Assembly: GCA_018714445.1 (NCBI GenBank)
Contig: DVNK01000024.1
Coordinates: forward strand, 1-64,000
Length of the DNA stretch: 64,000 bases
Origin: Candidatus Fimadaptatus faecigallinarum
GTDB lineage: Bacteria > Bacillota > Clostridia > Christensenellales > Aristaeellaceae
Direction of reading: 5' to 3'
Shown here: piece after piece, positions 18,525 through 26,741 of the stretch
How positions within the stretch are numbered: the first letter of the stretch is position 1
Layout: every line of letters begins with the position of its first letter
Program-made: the position numbers and the translations under genes
Notes under the pieces: model-generated
Database searches by the model: none
What the model was told of the DNA's origin: nothing
Seen by the model: only the letters and a program-made list of their open reading frames with translations

Positions 18525-20516
18525 ATGCTTAAAATCGGCGTATTTGTCTGCTGGTGCGGTTCCAACATCGCCGCGACCGTGGATGTGGAAGCGGTAGCCG
18601 AGGCGATGAAGCATGAACCGGGCGTGGTGTACTCCACCAACTACCAGTACATGTGCTCCGCCGCCGGACAAAAGCTCATAAAGGACGCTATAAAGGAATG
18701 CAAGCTCGACGGCGTGGTGGTGTGTTCGTGCTCGCCGCGCATGCACGAGGTCACGTTCCGCAAGGCCGTGCAGGAAGCCGGCCTCAACCCCTACATGCTC
18801 GAGGTCGCCAACATCCGCGAACAGTGCTCGTGGATACACCGCGACAAGGCTGAGGGTACCGCCAAGGCCATAGTGCTGGCCAAGGCCGCCGTGGCCAAGC
18901 TGCGCAACGACGCGCCGCTGCAGTCCGGCACCAGCGATGTGACCAAGCGCTGTCTGGTCATAGGCGGCGGCATCGCCGGCATACAGACCGCGCTGGACGT
19001 GGCCGACGCCGGCTACGAGGTCGACATAGTCGAGCAGCGCCCCACCATCGGCGGCCGCATGGCTCAGCTGGACAAGACGTTCCCCACGCTCGACTGCGCC
19101 GCGTGCATACTGACCCCCAAGATGGTCGAGGCGTCGCAGAACGAGAAGATAAACATAATCTCCTATGCCAAGGTCGAAAAGGTAGCGGGCTTCGTGGGCA
19201 ACTTCACCGCGACTATTCGCAAGAAGGCGCGCTACGTGGACGAGACCAAGTGCACCGGCTGCGCGCTGTGCACGACCAAGTGTCCCTCGCGCAAGGGCAA
19301 GAACGAGTTCAACATGAAGCTGGACAACCGCGGCGCGATATACATACCGTTCGCGCAGGCGATACCCAACGTCGCGGTCATCGATCCCGAGCAGTGCATA
19401 AAGCTCAAGACCGGCAAGTGCGGCCTGTGCGAAAAGGTGTGCACCGCGGGCGCGATAAACTACAAGCAGCAGGATGAGCTGATAGAGCGCAAGTATGGCG
19501 CGATAGTCGTGGCGACCGGCTTTAAGCCGATAGACCCGACGCCGCTGAACGAGTTCGGCTACGCGGACAGCCCGGACGTGGTGACCAGCCTGGAGTTCGA
19601 GCGGCTGATGAACGCGGCCGGCCCGACCAAGGGCACGCTGCTGCGCCCCTCCGACGGCACGCATCCCAAGACGATAGTGTTCGTGCAGTGCGTGGGCAGC
19701 CGCTGCGACGCCAACACCGAGCGCGGCAAGCCGTATTGCAGCAAGATCTGCTGCATGTACACCGCCAAGCACGCGATGCTGGTGCGCGAAAAGTACCCCG
19801 ACACCGACGTGCATGTGTTCTACATCGATGTGCGTACCCCCGGCAAGAACTTCGACGAGTTCTATCGCCGCGCGGTCGAGCAGTACGGCGTGGATTACAT
19901 AAAGGGCATGGTCGGCAAGGTCGCACCCGAAAACGGCAAGCTGATGGTGCAGGGCTCCGACCTTATAAACAACTGCCAGGTCAAGATCGAGGCCGACATG
20001 GTCGTGCTGGCGACCGCGATAGAGCCCGATCCCACCGCGCGCTCGATAGGCACTATGCTGACCGCGTCGATGGATACCAACGATTTCTTCACCGAAGCGC
20101 ATCCCAAGCTCCGTCCGGTCGAGTCGCCCACCGCGGGCATATTCCTCTCGGGCGTGGCGCAGGGCCCCAAGGACATACCCGAGACCGTGGCGCAGGCCGG
20201 CGCGGCGGCGTCCAAGGTCATAGGTCTGCTGGCCAAGGATCACCTGGTCACCAACCCGTGCATCGCGCAGAGCGACGAGCTGCTGTGCAACGGCTGCTCG
20301 CAGTGCGAGAAGGTGTGCCCGTACGGCGCTATAACCTACATAGACAAGGAAGTTCGCGGCCCGGGCGTGCGCGAAGTGCGCCGCGTGGCGCAGGTCAACC
20401 CGGCGGTCTGCCAGGGCTGCGGCGCGTGCACCGTCACCTGCCCGTCCGGCGCTATGGACCTGAAGGGCTTCTCCAACAAACAGATCATGGCGGAGGTTGA
20501 CGCGATATGCCTGTGA
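18525..20516 (+). CDS. hdrA: Heterodisulfide reductase subunit A-like flavoprotein
   Basis: The FAD subunit of soluble HdrABC complexes, the site of flavin-based electron bifurcation in methanogens. The 663 residues contain, in order, an N-terminal Cys-rich domain (VCWCGSNIA near residue 8; CSCSPRMHEV near 68), the FAD-binding GGGIAGIQTALD (near 147), the LDCAACILTPKM Cys segment (near 193), and four ferredoxin-type motifs in two pairs: CTGCALCTTKC with the Cys set near 300, and CNGCSQCEKVCP and CQGCGACTVTCP at the C-terminus. It is of the standard short HdrA type (no fused extra HdrA or hydrogenase domain). It overlaps the next gene by ten bases. Confidence 0.93.
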   Translation: MLKIGVFVCWCGSNIAATVDVEAVAEAMKHEPGVVYSTNYQYMCSAAGQKLIKDAIKECKLDGVVVCSCSPRMHEVTFRKAVQEAGLNPYMLEVANIREQCSWIHRDKAEGTAKAIVLAKAAVAKLRNDAPLQSGTSDVTKRCLVIGGGIAGIQTALDVADAGYEVDIVEQRPTIGGRMAQLDKTFPTLDCAACILTPKMVEASQNEKINIISYAKVEKVAGFVGNFTATIRKKARYVDETKCTGCALCTTKCPSRKGKNEFNMKLDNRGAIYIPFAQAIPNVAVIDPEQCIKLKTGKCGLCEKVCTAGAINYKQQDELIERKYGAIVVATGFKPIDPTPLNEFGYADSPDVVTSLEFERLMNAAGPTKGTLLRPSDGTHPKTIVFVQCVGSRCDANTERGKPYCSKICCMYTAKHAMLVREKYPDTDVHVFYIDVRTPGKNFDEFYRRAVEQYGVDYIKGMVGKVAPENGKLMVQGSDLINNCQVKIEADMVVLATAIEPDPTARSIGTMLTASMDTNDFFTEAHPKLRPVESPTAGIFLSGVAQGPKDIPETVAQAGAAASKVIGLLAKDHLVTNPCIAQSDELLCNGCSQCEKVCPYGAITYIDKEVRGPGVREVRRVAQVNPAVCQGCGACTVTCPSGAMDLKGFSNKQIMAEVDAICL

Positions 20517-20947
20517 CGCAAAACGAATGGAAGCCCAAGATAGTGGCTTTCTGCTGCAACTGGTGCTCGTACGCGGGCGCCGATCTGGCGGGCTCGGGGC
20601 GTATGAGCTATCCCGCCGAGATAAAGATAATTCGCGTGCCCTGTTCCTGCCGCGTGAACCCGCTGTTCATACTGCGCGCGTTCGAGCGCGGCGCGGACGG
20701 CGTCATACTGTGCGGCTGCCATCCGGGCGACTGCCACTACACCAGCGGCAACTACTATGCCCGCCGCCGCATGACGTTGCTGTTCTCGATGCTGGACTAC
20801 CTGGGCATCGAGCGCGAGCGCACCCGCGTGGAGTGGGTGTCCGCCGCGGAGGGCGCCAAGTTCTCCGCTACAATGAACGATTTCGCCAAGACTATTACCG
20901 AGCTGGGCGAGAACAGAAAGCTGGGTGATCTCAGATGCAAGAAATAG
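20507..20947 (+). CDS. mvhD: MvhD/FlxD-type [2Fe-2S] protein
   Basis: A 146-residue member of the MvhD family, which connects HdrA to an electron-input module (a hydrogenase in methanogens, a formate dehydrogenase, or Flx proteins in bacteria). Cys motifs are at FCCNWCSYAGAD (near residue 15), PCSCRVN (near 45) and CGCHPGDCHY (near 67). The gene overlaps hdrA by ten bases and the next gene by 13, so the proteins are made from one coupled message. With the AsrA-like and FlxA-like genes that follow, it should be the FlxD subunit that hands NADH-derived electrons to HdrA. Confidence 0.9.
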   Translation: MPVTQNEWKPKIVAFCCNWCSYAGADLAGSGRMSYPAEIKIIRVPCSCRVNPLFILRAFERGADGVILCGCHPGDCHYTSGNYYARRRMTLLFSMLDYLGIERERTRVEWVSAAEGAKFSATMNDFAKTITELGENRKLGDLRCKK

Positions 20948-21813
20948 CGGCAAGGATTAAGAATCGCGCGCTTGAGCTGCTTGCGGCCGGGACCGTCTCG
21001 CGCGTGCTCGGCTGGGAAAAGGGCGAGCTGGAGGCCGACTGGTCGCCTGCGCTGTTTACCAGTGAGAAGGATATGGAGGGCTTCGTGTACGGCGAGCACG
21101 CCGGCGCGAACCTGAGCAAGTACTGCATAAAGCTCAACCGCATGGAGGGCAAGACGCTGGTCGTGCTCAAGCCCTGCGACACGCTGTCGTTTAATCAGCT
21201 GTGCAAGGAGCACCGCGTGACCCGCGAAAACTTCTACATAATCGGCGCGGGCTGCAAGGGCATGACCGATGAAAACGGCCTGCTGCTCAAGTGCAAGGCC
21301 TGCAAGGGCAAGGACTTCGAGGTGGCCGACGAGGTCATAGACGACGAAGAAAGCCGCGAGCTGACGCCATCCGACCGCTTTGCGGAAGTCACGAAGCTGG
21401 AGAACATGACGCACGAGGAGCGGTTTGAGTTCTGGCGCGGCGAGCTGAGCCGCTGCATACGCTGCAACGCGTGCCGCAATGTGTGCCCGGCGTGTTCGTG
21501 TCAGAAGTGCGTGTTCGACAATCCGAATTCGGGCGTGGCGGCCAAGGCCAACACCACCGACTTCGAGGAGAACATGTTCCACATAATCCGCGCGTTCCAC
21601 GTGGCGGGCCGCTGCACCGACTGCGGCGAATGCTCGCGCGTGTGCCCGCAGCACATACCGCTGCACCTGCTCAACCGCAAGTTCATCAAGGACATAAACG
21701 AGATCTACGGCGACTATCAGGCGGGCGTAGGCGAGGAAGAGCGCACGCCGCTGACCTCCTACACCCAGACCGACGCCGAACCCGGCATCGTCCGCGAAAG
21801 GGGGAACGCGTGA
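20935..21813 (+). CDS. flxC: AsrA-like 4Fe-4S dicluster protein, probable FlxC (or FlxB)
   Basis: A 292-residue iron-sulfur protein. The N-terminal half resembles the AsrA/FrhB-like region (VVLKPCDTLSFNQ near residue 78, GAGCKGM near 104, then CKACKGKDF). The C-terminal half has two cluster motifs: CIRCNACRNVCPACSCQ near 178 and CTDCGECSRVCP near 228. In Flx/Hdr sets of sulfate reducers two such proteins link the NADH-oxidising FlxA to FlxD. It shares the layout of the next gene product, so the pair probably arose by duplication. Which is FlxB and which FlxC I cannot decide. Overlaps both neighbours. Confidence 0.75.
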   Translation: MQEIAARIKNRALELLAAGTVSRVLGWEKGELEADWSPALFTSEKDMEGFVYGEHAGANLSKYCIKLNRMEGKTLVVLKPCDTLSFNQLCKEHRVTRENFYIIGAGCKGMTDENGLLLKCKACKGKDFEVADEVIDDEESRELTPSDRFAEVTKLENMTHEERFEFWRGELSRCIRCNACRNVCPACSCQKCVFDNPNSGVAAKANTTDFEENMFHIIRAFHVAGRCTDCGECSRVCPQHIPLHLLNRKFIKDINEIYGDYQAGVGEEERTPLTSYTQTDAEPGIVRERGNA

Positions 21814-22826
21814 TGCGCAAGTTCGCCGCTGATAAGATCGAATCGATCATAAAGGGCATGGGCCTGCCCGTATACGCGCCGGTCAAGTGCGACGAGCTGA
21901 CGGTATACGACCGCTACGAGGACGGCATGGAGCTGAACCTTGGCTGCTGCAATACCGACAAGTCCCCCAAGGACGTGCTGTTTCCGCAGTGGGAAGACCT
22001 GATGCACTTCCGCATGGAGGGCAAGACGATACAGCTGACCGAACAGCAGCGCTGCAATGAGGACTACGTGATATTCGGCATGCGCGCGTGCGACATCCGC
22101 GCGTTCGAGGTGCTGGACAAGGTGTTCCTGGCCGATCCGGTGGATACCTACTATGCGGCGCGCCGTGAGCACGGCATACTGGTGGCGATAGCGTGCAGCG
22201 AGCCGGACGACACGTGCTTCTGCGTGAACTTCGGCATAGACCCCGCGCAGCCCAATGCCGACGTGGTGCTGTGGCGCAAGGACGACGTCTACTACGCAAA
22301 GGCATACACCGACAAGGGCGAAAAGCTGATGGCGAACTGGGACACCCAGGACGCCGATGAGGCCGATGTGGAGCCGGTCAAGGCTGAGATACGCGCGCGC
22401 ATAGACGCAAAGCCCTTTGCACACCTGAATCTTAAAGGCATAGACGGCGACCACCTCAACGAGATGTTCAACTCGCCCAAGTGGGAGAAGCTGTCGATGG
22501 CGTGCCTGGGGTGCGGCAGCTGCACGTTCGTGTGCCCGACCTGCCAGTGCTACGACATACGCGACTATGATAGCGGTCACGGCGTACAGCGCTATCGCTG
22601 CTGGGACAGCTGTATGTATTCCGACTTTACGCTGATGGCCGCGACTACGCCGCGCCCGACTCAGATGCAGCGCTATCGTCAGCGCTTCATGCACAAGCTG
22701 TGCTACTTCCCGGCCAACAACGACGGCATGTACTCGTGCGTGGGCTGCGGCCGCTGCGTGCGCAAGTGCCCGATGAACCTGAATATCGTCAAAGTCATAA
22801 AGGCGCTGGGGGAGGATGCGAAATGA
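21813..22826 (+). CDS. flxB: AsrA-like 4Fe-4S protein, probable FlxB (or FlxC)
   Basis: A 337-residue iron-sulfur protein related to anaerobic sulfite reductase subunit A. It has FGMRACDIRAFEVLD near residue 88 (the ACD motif typical of the family), CSEPDDTCFC near 128, and two C-terminal cluster motifs, CLGCGSCTFVCPTC near 230 and CVGCGRCVRKCP near 308. Start ATG 21813 shares bases with the previous stop (TGATG), with AAAGGGGG about ten bases upstream. The gene overlaps flxA by four bases (ATGA). Expected role: electron transfer between FlxA and MvhD/HdrA. Confidence 0.8.
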   Translation: MRKFAADKIESIIKGMGLPVYAPVKCDELTVYDRYEDGMELNLGCCNTDKSPKDVLFPQWEDLMHFRMEGKTIQLTEQQRCNEDYVIFGMRACDIRAFEVLDKVFLADPVDTYYAARREHGILVAIACSEPDDTCFCVNFGIDPAQPNADVVLWRKDDVYYAKAYTDKGEKLMANWDTQDADEADVEPVKAEIRARIDAKPFAHLNLKGIDGDHLNEMFNSPKWEKLSMACLGCGSCTFVCPTCQCYDIRDYDSGHGVQRYRCWDSCMYSDFTLMAATTPRPTQMQRYRQRFMHKLCYFPANNDGMYSCVGCGRCVRKCPMNLNIVKVIKALGEDAK

Positions 22827-23650
22827 ATACCGAAAGTCTGGTGCCTCATATAGGCATAGTCACTGACGTGCGCGTCGATACGCCCGACGTCAAGACCTTC
22901 CGCGTCGAGGCGCTGACCGGCGGCAAGGTGTTTGAGCATATGCCCGGCCAGTGCGCGATGCTGTCGATACCGGGCGTGGGCGAGGCGATGTTCTCGATAA
23001 CGTCGTCGCCGACCAACAAGAAGTTCATGGAGTTCTCGATAAAGAAGTGCGGATGCCTGACCAGCTGGCTGCACCAGATGGACGTGGGCCAGCAGATAAC
23101 GATCCGCGGGCCGTATGGCAAGCCGTTCCCGGTGGAGACTGAGCTCAAGGGCCAGGATCTGCTGTTCATCGCGGGCGGCATAGGCCTGGCGCCGCTGAGG
23201 TCGGTCATCAACTACGTGCGCGACAATCGCGCCAACTATGGCAAGATCAACATAGTGTACGGTTCGCGCTCGGCAAACGACCTGGTCGACTATCCCGAGA
23301 TCGAAAACGAGTGGTGCAAGGAAGCCGGCATAAACGTGTACCTCACGATAGACCGCCCGCAGGAGGGCTGGGATGGCCACGTGGGCTTCGTGCCCAACTA
23401 CGTGACCGAGCTGGGCTTCGATCCGCAGGGCAAGGTGCTGGTCTGCGGCCCGCCTATCATGATAAAGTTCGTGCTGCAGGGCCTGGACAATCTCGGCTTT
23501 GACCGCAAGCAGGTGTTCACCACGCTCGAGATGCGCATGAAGTGCGGCATAGGCAAGTGCGGCCGCTGCAACGTCGGCAACAAGTACGTCTGCAAGGACG
23601 GCCCGGTGTTCCGGTTCGACGAGCTGGGCGAGCTGCCGGACGAGTATTGA
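22823..23650 (+). CDS. flxA: FlxA-type FAD/NAD(P)H-binding oxidoreductase subunit
   Basis: A 275-residue flavoprotein of the ferredoxin-NADP reductase superfamily, similar to AsrB and the electron-transfer subunit of dihydroorotate dehydrogenase. The FAD-binding barrel includes MPGQCAMLSIPG and the RGPYGKPFP turn. The NAD(P)-binding domain has GGIGLAPLRSVI near residue 118 and VCGPPIM near 207. The C-terminal Cys cluster (MKCGIGKCGRCNVG, then YVCKDGP) binds a [2Fe-2S] centre. This is the predicted NADH entry point of the Hdr-Flx complex. Start ATG 22823 overlaps the previous stop. A 99-base gap with a hairpin separates it from frdB. Confidence 0.9.
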   Translation: MNTESLVPHIGIVTDVRVDTPDVKTFRVEALTGGKVFEHMPGQCAMLSIPGVGEAMFSITSSPTNKKFMEFSIKKCGCLTSWLHQMDVGQQITIRGPYGKPFPVETELKGQDLLFIAGGIGLAPLRSVINYVRDNRANYGKINIVYGSRSANDLVDYPEIENEWCKEAGINVYLTIDRPQEGWDGHVGFVPNYVTELGFDPQGKVLVCGPPIMIKFVLQGLDNLGFDRKQVFTTLEMRMKCGIGKCGRCNVGNKYVCKDGPVFRFDELGELPDEY

Positions 23651-23663
23651 TAACGCGCGCGTG

Positions 23664-23689
23664 CGCCGGCGCCTGAGCAGGCGTCGGCG
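23664..23689 (+). other. Hairpin between flxA and frdB
   Basis: An 11-bp stem with one G-U pair (23664-23674 with 23679-23689) lies 14 bases after the flxA stop, without a T run. It is the only larger gap between hdrB and frdA and may set different amounts of Hdr-Flx and Frd products. Confidence 0.5.
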
Positions 23690-23749
23690 GCGCGGCGACA
23701 CTTTCAAGCCCCGCCCGGGGCCCTGAGCGCAGTATTGGAGGAAAGCAAT

Positions 23750-24415
23750 ATGGTCAATGTCTATCTGATGGGCAAAAAGTATGAAGTGCCCGAGGGACTT
23801 ACTATAATGGGCGCGATGGAATACGCGGGCTATAAGCTGGTGCGCGGCTGCGGCTGCCGCAACGGCTTCTGCGGCGCGTGCGCGACCGTGTACCGCATAA
23901 AGGGCGAGCGCGAGCTGCATGGCGCGCTGGCGTGCCAGACCACCGTGCAAAACGATATGTACGTGGCGACGCTGCCGTTCTTCCCGCTCGAGAAGCAGGT
24001 TTACGACATAAACGAGATCAAGCCCGACGCGCAGATAATGATGCAGCTGTACCCGGAGATCTACTCGTGCGTGGGCTGCAATGCGTGCACCAAGGCATGC
24101 ACGCAGGGCCTGGACGTCATGCAGTACATCGCGGCGGCGCAGCGCGGCGATTTCAAGACCTGCGCCGAGCTGAGCTTTGACTGCATAATGTGCGGCGTGT
24201 GTTCGTCGCGGTGCCCCGCGGGCATATCGCATCCGCAGGTGGCCGAGCTGGCGCGCCGCCTGAACGGCAAGTACATCGCCCCCGAGGCCAAGCACCTGAC
24301 CCAGCGCGTCAAGGAGATAGAGGACGGCCTGTGCGCCGCTGAGCTGGAGGCAATTATGGCCAAGCCCCTGTCCGAACTCAAAGAACTGTACAACAACCGC
24401 GTTATAGAGAAATAA
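23750..24415 (+). CDS. frdB: Fumarate reductase/succinate dehydrogenase iron-sulfur subunit
   Basis: A 221-residue electron-transfer subunit. An N-terminal plant-ferredoxin-like domain holds the [2Fe-2S] cysteines (GCGCRNGFCGAC near residue 34, then Cys near 62), and the C-terminal part has two motifs, CVGCNACTKACTQG near 105 and CIMCGVCSSRCPAG near 145. It lacks the C-terminal CCG domain that thiol:fumarate reductase subunit TfrB has; here a separate HdrB in the same cluster could take that role (inference). The start is ATG 23750 with GGAGGA seven bases upstream. No gene for a membrane anchor or cytochrome b follows, so the enzyme should be soluble. Confidence 0.88.
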   Translation: MVNVYLMGKKYEVPEGLTIMGAMEYAGYKLVRGCGCRNGFCGACATVYRIKGERELHGALACQTTVQNDMYVATLPFFPLEKQVYDINEIKPDAQIMMQLYPEIYSCVGCNACTKACTQGLDVMQYIAAAQRGDFKTCAELSFDCIMCGVCSSRCPAGISHPQVAELARRLNGKYIAPEAKHLTQRVKEIEDGLCAAELEAIMAKPLSELKELYNNRVIEK

Positions 24416-24428
24416 GGAGGCGACAGAT

Positions 24429-26030
24429 ATGAATTTCACTCCCGAAATGCTTGCCTCCATGGCCAAGGTCGAGGCGGCGCGCAAGGACAACATCGCGCTG
24501 GAACCCCGTCGGATGGACGCGGATGAGAAGGAAGCGCTGCTCAAGGCGTATCATCCCGACTACCGCAACGATGGTTTTGATACGATAAAGGTCGGCCCCA
24601 ACGCCGGCGAAAAGGCGCCGCGCGAGCTGCTGCGCCTGCTGGAGGGCAAGAGCCGCATTCATGAGCTGCACGTGAACCTGGACAAGATCGACTACGATGT
24701 CGACGTACTGGTTATCGGCGGCGGCGGCGCAGGTTCCTCCGCGGCGATAGAGGCCCACAACGCCGGCGCAAGCGTGATGATCGCCACCAAGCTGCGCATA
24801 GGCGACGCCAACACGATGATGGCCGAGGGCGGCATACAGGCCGCCGACAAGCCCGGCGACTCCCCGGCTCAGCACTACCTGGACGTGATGGGCGGCGGAC
24901 ACTACGCTAACATACCCGAGCTGGTCAAGAAGCTGGTCAACGATGGCCCGAGCGCTGTCAAGTGGCTCAACGAGCTGGGCGTGGAGTTCGACAAAGACGC
25001 CGAGGGCAACATGCTCACGACCCATGGCGGCGGCACCTCGCGCAAGCGCATGCACGCGGCCAAGGACTACTCGGGCGCTGAGATAATGCGCACGCTGCGC
25101 GACGAAGTGCTCAACCGCGAGATACCGGTCGTGGACTTCACCGCTGCGATAGAGCTGATAAAGGATGAAAATGGCCGCTGCTGCGGCGCGGTGCTGCTGA
25201 ACATGGAGACCGGAGAAGTGCGCATAGCGCGTGCCAAGGCGGTCATCATAGCCACCGGCGGCGCAGGCCGCATGCACTACCAGGGCTTCCCGACGTCCAA
25301 CCACTACGGCGCGACCGCCGACGGCCTGATACTGGGCTATCGTGCCGGCGCGAAGCTGCTGTACCAGGATACGCTGCAATACCATCCGACTGGCGCGGCG
25401 TTCCCGAATCAGATCTACGGCGCGCTGGTGACCGAGAAGGTGCGCTCGCTGGGCGCGAAGGTCATCAACCGCGAGGGCGTGGCGTTCGTGCATCCGCTGG
25501 AGACGCGCGACGTCGAGGCTGCGGCGATAATCCGCGAGTGCTCGCCCGACCGCAAGATGGGCGTGGACGCGCCCAATGGCAAGGCGGTATGGCTCGACAC
25601 CCCGATGATCGACATCATCAACGGCGAGGGCACGCTGGAGCGCCGTCTGCCCGCGATGCTGCGCATGTACATGAAGTATGACATCGACATCCGCAAGGTG
25701 CCGATACTGATCTACCCGACGCTGCACTACCAGAACGGCGGCATCGAGATCAACGACCGTGACGAGACCTGTGTGCCCGGCCTGTACGTGGCGGGCGAGG
25801 CTGCTGGCGGCATACATGGCCGCAACCGCCTGATGGGCAACTCGCTGCTGGACGTGATAGTGTTCGGCCGCAACGCCGGCAAGGTTGCGGGCGCGGCGGT
25901 CAAGGACGTCAAGGTCGGTCGCATGACGCTGGACCACGTGGCTGCGTATGAGAAGCAGCTGGCCGACGCGGGCATCGAGAGCCAGACGGTCTCGCCGATG
26001 CTGCTGCCCGACTACACCCGCAAGTTCTGA
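24429..26030 (+). CDS. frdA: Fumarate reductase flavoprotein subunit, soluble type
   Basis: The catalytic FAD subunit, 533 residues. An unusual N-terminal extension of about 90 residues precedes the FAD motif IGGGGAGSSAA (96-106). The family's covalent-FAD His is replaced: ANTMMAEGGI has Asn128 where SdhA/FrdA have His, so FAD is probably non-covalent, as in L-aspartate oxidase. Active-site landmarks remain: QYHPTGAAF, EKVRSLGA with its Arg, and HYQNGGIEI followed by HGRNRLMGNSLLD. With malate dehydrogenase and fumarase in the same cluster, fumarate to succinate is the likely direction. L-aspartate oxidase is a less likely alternative because frdB is adjacent and no nad genes are near. Confidence 0.87.
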   Translation: MNFTPEMLASMAKVEAARKDNIALEPRRMDADEKEALLKAYHPDYRNDGFDTIKVGPNAGEKAPRELLRLLEGKSRIHELHVNLDKIDYDVDVLVIGGGGAGSSAAIEAHNAGASVMIATKLRIGDANTMMAEGGIQAADKPGDSPAQHYLDVMGGGHYANIPELVKKLVNDGPSAVKWLNELGVEFDKDAEGNMLTTHGGGTSRKRMHAAKDYSGAEIMRTLRDEVLNREIPVVDFTAAIELIKDENGRCCGAVLLNMETGEVRIARAKAVIIATGGAGRMHYQGFPTSNHYGATADGLILGYRAGAKLLYQDTLQYHPTGAAFPNQIYGALVTEKVRSLGAKVINREGVAFVHPLETRDVEAAAIIRECSPDRKMGVDAPNGKAVWLDTPMIDIINGEGTLERRLPAMLRMYMKYDIDIRKVPILIYPTLHYQNGGIEINDRDETCVPGLYVAGEAAGGIHGRNRLMGNSLLDVIVFGRNAGKVAGAAVKDVKVGRMTLDHVAAYEKQLADAGIESQTVSPMLLPDYTRKF

Positions 26031-26053
26031 TGCTTATCCAATAACATGATTAT

Positions 26054-26096
26054 CGCCCACCGGATGCGGCGCATTGCCGTATGCCGGTGGGCGTTT
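26054..26096 (+). terminator. Terminator of the hdr-frd cluster
   Basis: A perfect 10-bp stem CGCCCACCGG/CCGGTGGGCG (26054-26063 with 26084-26093) followed by TTTCGCATT, 24 bases after the frdA stop. Confidence 0.65.
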
Positions 26097-26177
26097 CGCA
26101 TTCGTCTGCGTGGCAAGAGGGGCAGGGCAGTATGACCGCGATCTGACCGGATGCTGGCGGGTGTCTGCTGAATATGC

Positions 26178-26210
26178 GAAAAGCCGCTCCGATGCGACAT
26201 CGAAGCGGCT
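26178..26210 (-). terminator. Terminator of the SemiSWEET-like gene
   Basis: A 13-bp stem with one mismatch (26182-26194 with 26198-26210), followed on the minus strand by TTTTCGC. It lies 19 bases after the stop of the minus-strand gene. Confidence 0.65.
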
Positions 26211-26228
26211 CGTTGTGCGACTGAGGAC

Positions 26229-26525
26229 TTACTTTTTCGCGGCCTTGTCGTAGCCCTTGTTGATGAAGTACACGCCCAGGTTCATGGACACGATTAAAAC
26301 GTTGAATATATACACTACCCACACGTACCAGGCGACCGAACCGCCGTTGGCCACGGTGAATATCTTGGCGACTATGCCGGCAATGTAACCGGTGATTATC
26401 AGCACTATGAAGCCCAGGCTCATCGCCTTGGCCGAGCGCGCGCGGTAGTTCTTTATCAGGTTCATGGGCCAGGAGCAACCAAAGCAGATAAGCATGACCG
26501 CCTCAAGTATCTGTGCAATTTCCAT
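26229..26525 (-). CDS. Small PQ-loop/SemiSWEET-like membrane protein
   Basis: A 98-residue protein with three predicted membrane helices (residues about 5-22, 38-58 and 65-85). The first helix carries CFGCSWPMNLIKNYRARS, resembling the PQ-loop proline turn and the following basic stretch of SemiSWEET sugar carriers; SAKAMSLGFI follows, as in that family. SemiSWEETs work as dimers moving small sugars, but many bacterial relatives are uncharacterised. Start ATG 26525 has GGGGGA seven bases upstream; an in-frame ATG at 26540 has none. Stands alone between the frd cluster and the VanW genes. Confidence 0.7.
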   Translation of the reverse strand: MEIAQILEAVMLICFGCSWPMNLIKNYRARSAKAMSLGFIVLIITGYIAGIVAKIFTVANGGSVAWYVWVVYIFNVLIVSMNLGVYFINKGYDKAAKK

Positions 26526-26674
26526 AGCGATTTCCCCCATAACTCATTCGTGTTGTGCCCCGTTTATCGATAAAATTATAGCATTTGTCCGGCAAATGTT
26601 CAACGAAGTATTGCCGAAGAAAGTATAATGTTCTCGTTACGTGACGCCATGGCAGCGTGGGGGAGCACTGACTG

Positions 26675-26720
26675 TGTAAAATACAGCGCCCCAGCCGGCA
26701 ACGTATGTCCGGTGGGGCGC
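26675..26720 (-). terminator. Terminator of the first VanW gene
   Basis: A 12-13-bp GC-rich stem with one bulge (26686-26698 with 26709-26720), followed on the minus strand by TGTATTTTAC. It begins 21 bases after the VanW gene stop. Confidence 0.6.
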
Positions 26721-26741
26721 CGATGCCTGCGTGAACGGCTA

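Noticed and set aside
24429-26030. frdA as L-aspartate oxidase (nadB)
   Set aside because: The Asn at the covalent-FAD place is NadB-like, but a FrdB gene lies 13 bases upstream, fumarase and malate dehydrogenase are in the cluster and no nadA/nadC is present.
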